Source: Coffea arabica
Taxonomy: Eukaryota; Streptophyta; Magnoliopsida; Gentianales; Rubiaceae
Direction of reading: 5' to 3'
Length of the DNA stretch: 64,000 nt
NCBI RefSeq assembly: GCF_036785885.1
Contig: NC_092329.1
Span: 15,580,449-15,644,448 of the forward strand
Both the position numbers and the translations under genes were made by a program. How positions within the stretch are numbered: position 1 is the first letter of the stretch; each line of letters begins with the position of its first letter. The notes beneath the pieces were generated by a model. It worked only from the letters and a program-made list of their open reading frames with translations. It searched no databases and was not told the DNA's origin. Positions 60,301-64,000 of the stretch are shown here, one piece after another.

Positions 60301-60577
60301 TAACTTTTTATCATTGCTTCTAATCACATATTATTTCTCACCTAAAAGTCACTCTTAAACACCAAATTTGATCCTTACCCCGTATCGGATAATCACCCTA
60401 CGGAAAAACGCGAAAACCCTAACTTGCTTCAACTTGAAAACGAAAAGTGAAACCCTACTTTCTAGGTTCATTTGCACTTATTGTGGAATGATTGGGTAGT
60501 AGGGTTATAATAAATGAATAATTTCCAAATAAAAGGGCATTTTTGAGAAAAATATAAGGAATTTGCAAGTTCTCATA
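57392..60577 (+). mobile_element. Solo LTR, 3.2 kb, same family as 40405-44346, in a caulimovirid relic
   Basis: It starts TGTGACGACCCC and ends TTCTCATA, where the sibling ends CCTCACA. A perfect 5-bp target duplication, aaaac, lies at 57387-57391 and 60578-60582 and fixes the end, so the terminal CA has become TA. Landmarks shared with the sibling are cttgcccaactctcgcc, gttgacactccgtcaa and taatactcgagtata. It is about 750 bp shorter than the sibling. No internal genes; ORFs at 58508-60171 are not recognisable proteins. Confidence 0.9.
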
Positions 60578-60582
60578 AAAAC

Positions 60583-61375
60583 CACAATTGAAAATAGAAA
60601 ATATAATAGATTTGACAACCAAACAAATAAAGATAATAAAAGAAGAACTAGAAAAAGTAAAAGACAAAATAAACCAATGCTATTCAGATAACTCTTTAGA
60701 ATTTTGGGACAAAAAAAAAAAGAGGAAGCCCAATTAAAACTAATAGATAAAACCAAGATAATTAGAGTAACGTTTATGAGATATAATTTACAAGACCAAG
60801 CGGAATTTAAAAAACAACTAGAAGAATTACAAAAATTAAAGATAACACAGCCAAGTAAGTCTCCTCACTCATTCCCTGCCTTGATGGTTAGAAACCATGT
60901 AGAATTAGTTAGAGGAAAAGCTGGAATGGTTGTCAATTGCAAAAAATTGAATGATAATACTGTCTTTAATGGATTTTTTTACTACATAAAGAAAGTCTAA
61001 TAAATGCCACAAGAGGGAAAAGGATATTCTCTAAATTCGATTGTAAAAGTGGTTTTTGGCAAATAAAAATGGCTAAAGATAGTATTCCACTAACAGCATT
61101 CTCTTCCACACAAGGACAATATGAATTGTTAGTAATGCCATTTGGATTAAAAAATACTCCACAAATATTCAAAAGAAAATGGATAATATCTTTTAAAAAT
61201 ATGATTTCTGTCATGTATATGTTGATGATATTCTTATAACTAGTGATAATATTGTGCAACATATTATTCATTTGAATACTTTTGCAGGTCTATGCTTAAA
61301 ACATAGATTAGCTCTTTCCGAGAAAAAGACAAAGATATGCTTACCAGAAATAGAATTTCTAGCCTTGCTAGATGT
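60583..61375 (+). pseudogene. Endogenous caulimovirid reverse transcriptase relic
   Basis: Plus-strand frames continue from the protease relic. A helical, lysine/glutamate-rich linker is followed by the fingers and palm of a reverse transcriptase, with MVRNHVELVRGKAG near 60878, 'VMPFGLKN' near 61135, and the YVDD active site at about 61216-61230. The sequence stops abruptly at about 61375, where LINE sequence begins, so the rest of RT and the RNase H are missing. A stop near 61000 and a frameshift break it. Confidence 0.85.
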
Positions 61376-61435
61376 GTTTTCTCTCTCTCTAAAAACCCAC
61401 CGCTGTCAGGGTGAAAGGTAGGAGCTCCGGTCTCC

Positions 61436-63730
61436 ATGGAGCTACCGCCACCCTTGCAGCCACCGCCCCAGCCACCACCCCCACAGTCTCTGCAGTTGAT
61501 TGAAGACATGCAGCCACCTTCCCAACCCCCTCTGCCCCCCCTCAACCACCCTTTGTACCCTCTCCCCCACCCCTTAGCAACACACTGAAAACCTCCTTCC
61601 AACCCTCTCATGTCACCTCCTACAAAGATAGCCTTGACAAAACCCTCTGTGACCACATCTCCACTTTTCATCAGTCCTTCATTTCTTCTTATCATGATGA
61701 CTGCTCTAATTCAGAAGATGAATCATCAGAAGACTTGGCAATCCCCATCCACAAATCGGATAAACAAAGAATGAGGAAACCATGGAAACATGCTTTGATT
61801 GTCAAAGTATTCAAGAAGCACTTGGAGTTCAAATTCTTCGATCAAAAGATTAGGGAGCTGTGGAAACCGTGCGGAAATATGTCTCTTATAGACATTGGAA
61901 GAGGATTCTACATAGCCAAGTTTGGTTCTCCCGAAGATTTCCTCAAAGTTGTAAAGGGAGGGCCTTGGTACATTCTTAAGTATTTCGTATCTATTCAACA
62001 ATGGGTACCAAATTTCAACTCCAAGAATGGTCAACCCTCTACTACAGCAACCTGGGTTCGTCCCCCGGGACTTCCTTTAGAATACTATAATCGGGAAATC
62101 CTTGCTAGAGCGGGAAATAAAATTGGAAAATTAATCTCCATGGACGCACGCACAGCAAACTCGGAAAGGGGGCGCTACGCCAGATTTTGTATAGAAATTG
62201 ACCTCTCCAAACCTCTCCCCACTTCTCTCAAATTTGGTAGGTATGTCCAAGAATTACAATTTGAGGGCTTATCCTTCTGTTTTGACTGTGGATACGTGGG
62301 CCATGACTCCGGGAAATGCCAAGAATTTGGTCGTCGGTCCGCTTCTTCTTATCAATATGGCCAGCCGATAGGGAAAGCTGACCGTATTTGCTCCGCTCCG
62401 CCGCAGAACCCAGAAGATGCCCACACTCATGGCAGCTCCTTCGGGCCTTGGATGACCGTTCCTCGTAATCACCCCCCAAAAATCAAAGGCAAACCCCTTG
62501 ACCGAATTCGGCCCAAACCCCCTTCAATAAAAAATTCAAATTCGAACATTTCAAGACTGTCTGGCACATCTCAACCACCAAAAAAAGTCCAACACCCAAA
62601 ATTTTCCTCTTCAATGTTACTCTCGAACAAATCGTTGACCCTAGACAATGCATTCAAACCCCTTGCTGACCTAGACCTTGAGCCACCTCCCTTTAGGAAC
62701 TTCTCCCGAAGTCATCCAACTCCCCCTTTGCATACAACTCAGGAACGGCTTTCCAAAGACAGCTCTCTGGGCTCCCTTCCTTTCACCAATTTGGAAAATC
62801 CTAAAAAGATGAACCCAGAAAATACAACTGTACCAACTCGTGACCTTCATGCTCATCACTCAGTTTCTTGGATCCTCAGATGATGGAGCCTCCTTCCCCC
62901 TTTATTTCTTAACTCGTGCAACGTAGTCCTCACACCAGAAATCCTCCATCCCTCCATAAACAACAAAAAATGTCCCCCCATGTCTCCACCAAGCTCCAGA
63001 AACTCCTCCTCAACCCCGCAAATGCATCGATCCAGATCGACATCCCGCCACTCCAGACTGCCCGTCGGCTGCACCAGACCGGCATGAGCGACCCACTTTC
63101 GACTCCACCGGCCTCTTCATTGGCTTGGAAGAAGGTGAGCTCCCACAATATTTACAACCCCCTTCTCAAGTATCAGAACCATCTTCCTACAGAGGATTTC
63201 AACCGCCTGAGAGACTGCAACATCTTGGGCAACCTCCTAGTCTGGAGCCACCCATCAGGGATGGCAACGACAATGGAGTTCGACCCGGCAGCATTCCTGG
63301 GCCTAAGGTATCCCACCTGCCTGGATCATTGGATCCCATTAATACCAATGATGGGGAGACCGACAGCTTCTCCAGCTCCCCCAGCATCCCCTATAAATCC
63401 TATGGAGGGCAACATGGAAAGAGGCACGGAGCTGGCTTATCTCCTCCAGCCACCAATAAAAGTAATCCTGGAGCGTCTGTCCCCATACCCGCTGCCTCTA
63501 AGATTCTTCGCCGTAAAAGAGTCCGTGGTGGTCTTGCCGCCACCCAGAAACCTCACAGGATTCAGACGTTTTATCAACTCCTTTCCGAGTCCAAAACCAG
63601 GAAGTCTAGACTTCGAAGTGGAAATACAACCCAGGTACTACAGAAACGGAGAACGCATCCTTGCGAGCTGCACTTCGAATCTAGCAGAAAGGAGACTCCC
63701 TTAGAGCCCTTTGTTGCCCTTTCACCCTAG
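61436..63730 (+). pseudogene. LINE ORF1 (DUF4283, CCHC zinc knuckle), frameshifted
   Basis: The likely start is ATG 61436, giving a proline-rich N-terminus (ELPPPLQPPPQ) that runs into a stop near 61589. The main domain is in another frame, open from 61504 to 62883, so an indel lies between. That frame holds a DUF4283 RNA-binding domain (RKPWKHALIVKVF... 'GFYIAKFGSPEDFLKVVKGGPWY' about 61907-61975), then a linker and the knuckle CFDCGYVGHDSGKC (C-x2-C-x4-H-x4-C, about 62278-62319). A Pro/Ser-rich tail continues. After further frame changes, the frame ending at 63730 ('SKILRRKRVRGG' near 63500) is probably the authentic C-terminus. ORF1 binds LINE RNA in ribonucleoprotein particles. Confidence 0.83.
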
Positions 63731-63740
63731 TCTGGAAGAA

Positions 63741-64000
63741 ATGAAGCTCTTAATATGGAATGTGAGAGGTGCGGGTAGCTCCGCTTTTCGTGACCATCTC
63801 CTTCAACACATTAACACTCACAAACTTGGCATTGTCATGGTAGTGGAAACTAGATTAAGTGGAAGCAAGGCTGTGGAAGTATGTGAAAGCCTTCCGTTCA
63901 CCAACTTCCGGATTCAAGATGCAAATACCTTTAGGGTGGTCTGTGGCTCCTGTGGAACAAGGCTGAGGTCAATGTCGAGCCTATCTCCAGCACTTTCCAA
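63741..64000 (+). pseudogene. LINE ORF2 start (endonuclease domain), frameshifted
   Basis: ATG 63741 begins KLLIWNVRGAG, the first strand of the endonuclease/exonuclease/phosphatase fold with its catalytic Asn. A block with VVETRLSG near 63840 follows, where the family has the catalytic Glu. Near 63930 the frame changes: the expected GGLWLLWNKAEV appears in another frame to the window end. The reverse transcriptase is beyond the window. Confidence 0.85.

Larger units (their letters stand above)
61376..64000 (+). mobile_element. Plant L1-type LINE, 5' part (runs off the window)
   Basis: A GC-richer segment begins inside the caulimovirid relic. It carries a short 5' region, ORF1 with DUF4283 and a CCHC knuckle, a Pro/Ser-rich ORF1 tail, and the start of ORF2 with an endonuclease. 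The exact 5' end is uncertain, and the poly-A end is beyond 64000, so the target duplication cannot be checked. Confidence 0.85.

Noticed and set aside
61264-61695. 143-codon Gly-rich minus-strand ORF
   Set aside because: It is the complement of the proline-rich LINE ORF1 start.
1-64000. CRISPR arrays, bacterial operons, rRNA genes
   Set aside because: None seen. The sequence is plainly plant nuclear DNA, and the tandem repeats present are microsatellites or short duplications.

Overview
The window looks like nuclear DNA of a flowering plant. Two apparently intact genes sit in a matrix dominated by transposable elements, with plant-type spliceosomal introns and endogenous pararetrovirus relics. 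The intact resistance gene has the long N-terminal domain of the late-blight R1 class, which is best known from Solanaceae and other asterids. An asterid eudicot is therefore my best guess; the species cannot be told from sequence alone.

Layout. 1-1706 is the 3' end of a decayed Ty1/copia element with its LTR. 2012-6797 is a wall-associated-type receptor kinase pseudogene (minus strand), split by a 4.0-kb solo LTR that itself carries a tRNA-derived SINE. 7418-8096 is a DNA element with GC-rich ends. The genic island is 8.7-16.1 kb: a single-exon R1-type NLR (8693-12505), a four-exon plastid-type GNAT acetyltransferase (13594-15166), and a broken copy of the NLR 3' end (about 15520-16080). 16.2-19 kb holds two foldback elements, AT/CA microsatellites and unassigned DNA. 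19.5-22.6 kb holds fragments of an endogenous caulimovirid, broken by another GC-capped element.

The main structure is a Mutator-like element (MULE) at 23612-56659. It has about 170-bp terminal inverted repeats and a 9-bp target duplication with one mismatch. Its own sequence is only about 6.1 kb; four LTR-retrotransposon insertions have swollen it to 33 kb. They are an Athila-like element (25313-39502, itself holding a 1.4-kb non-autonomous MULE at 34001-35379), a solo LTR (40405-44346), a minus-strand solo LTR of the same family as the one in the kinase (45122-48499), and a nearly intact chromovirus (48958-54392). All four junction pairs show 5-bp target duplications (the Athila pair to within one base), and the transposase text resumes across several of them. 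A second reading frame in the MULE, convergent with the transposase, encodes a GRF-type zinc finger followed by a coiled coil and a membrane segment.

56.9-61.4 kb is a second set of caulimovirid fragments (protease, then reverse transcriptase), split by another solo LTR (57392-60577) of the 40405 family. From about 61.4 kb to the window end is a plant L1-type LINE: a frameshifted ORF1 with DUF4283 and a CCHC knuckle, then the start of ORF2 (endonuclease).

Only the NLR and the GNAT gene look like working host genes. Nothing here is a clearly new molecular system. The most informative content is the nested insertion history, which can be read to the base, and several host and element genes whose exact breakpoints are visible.
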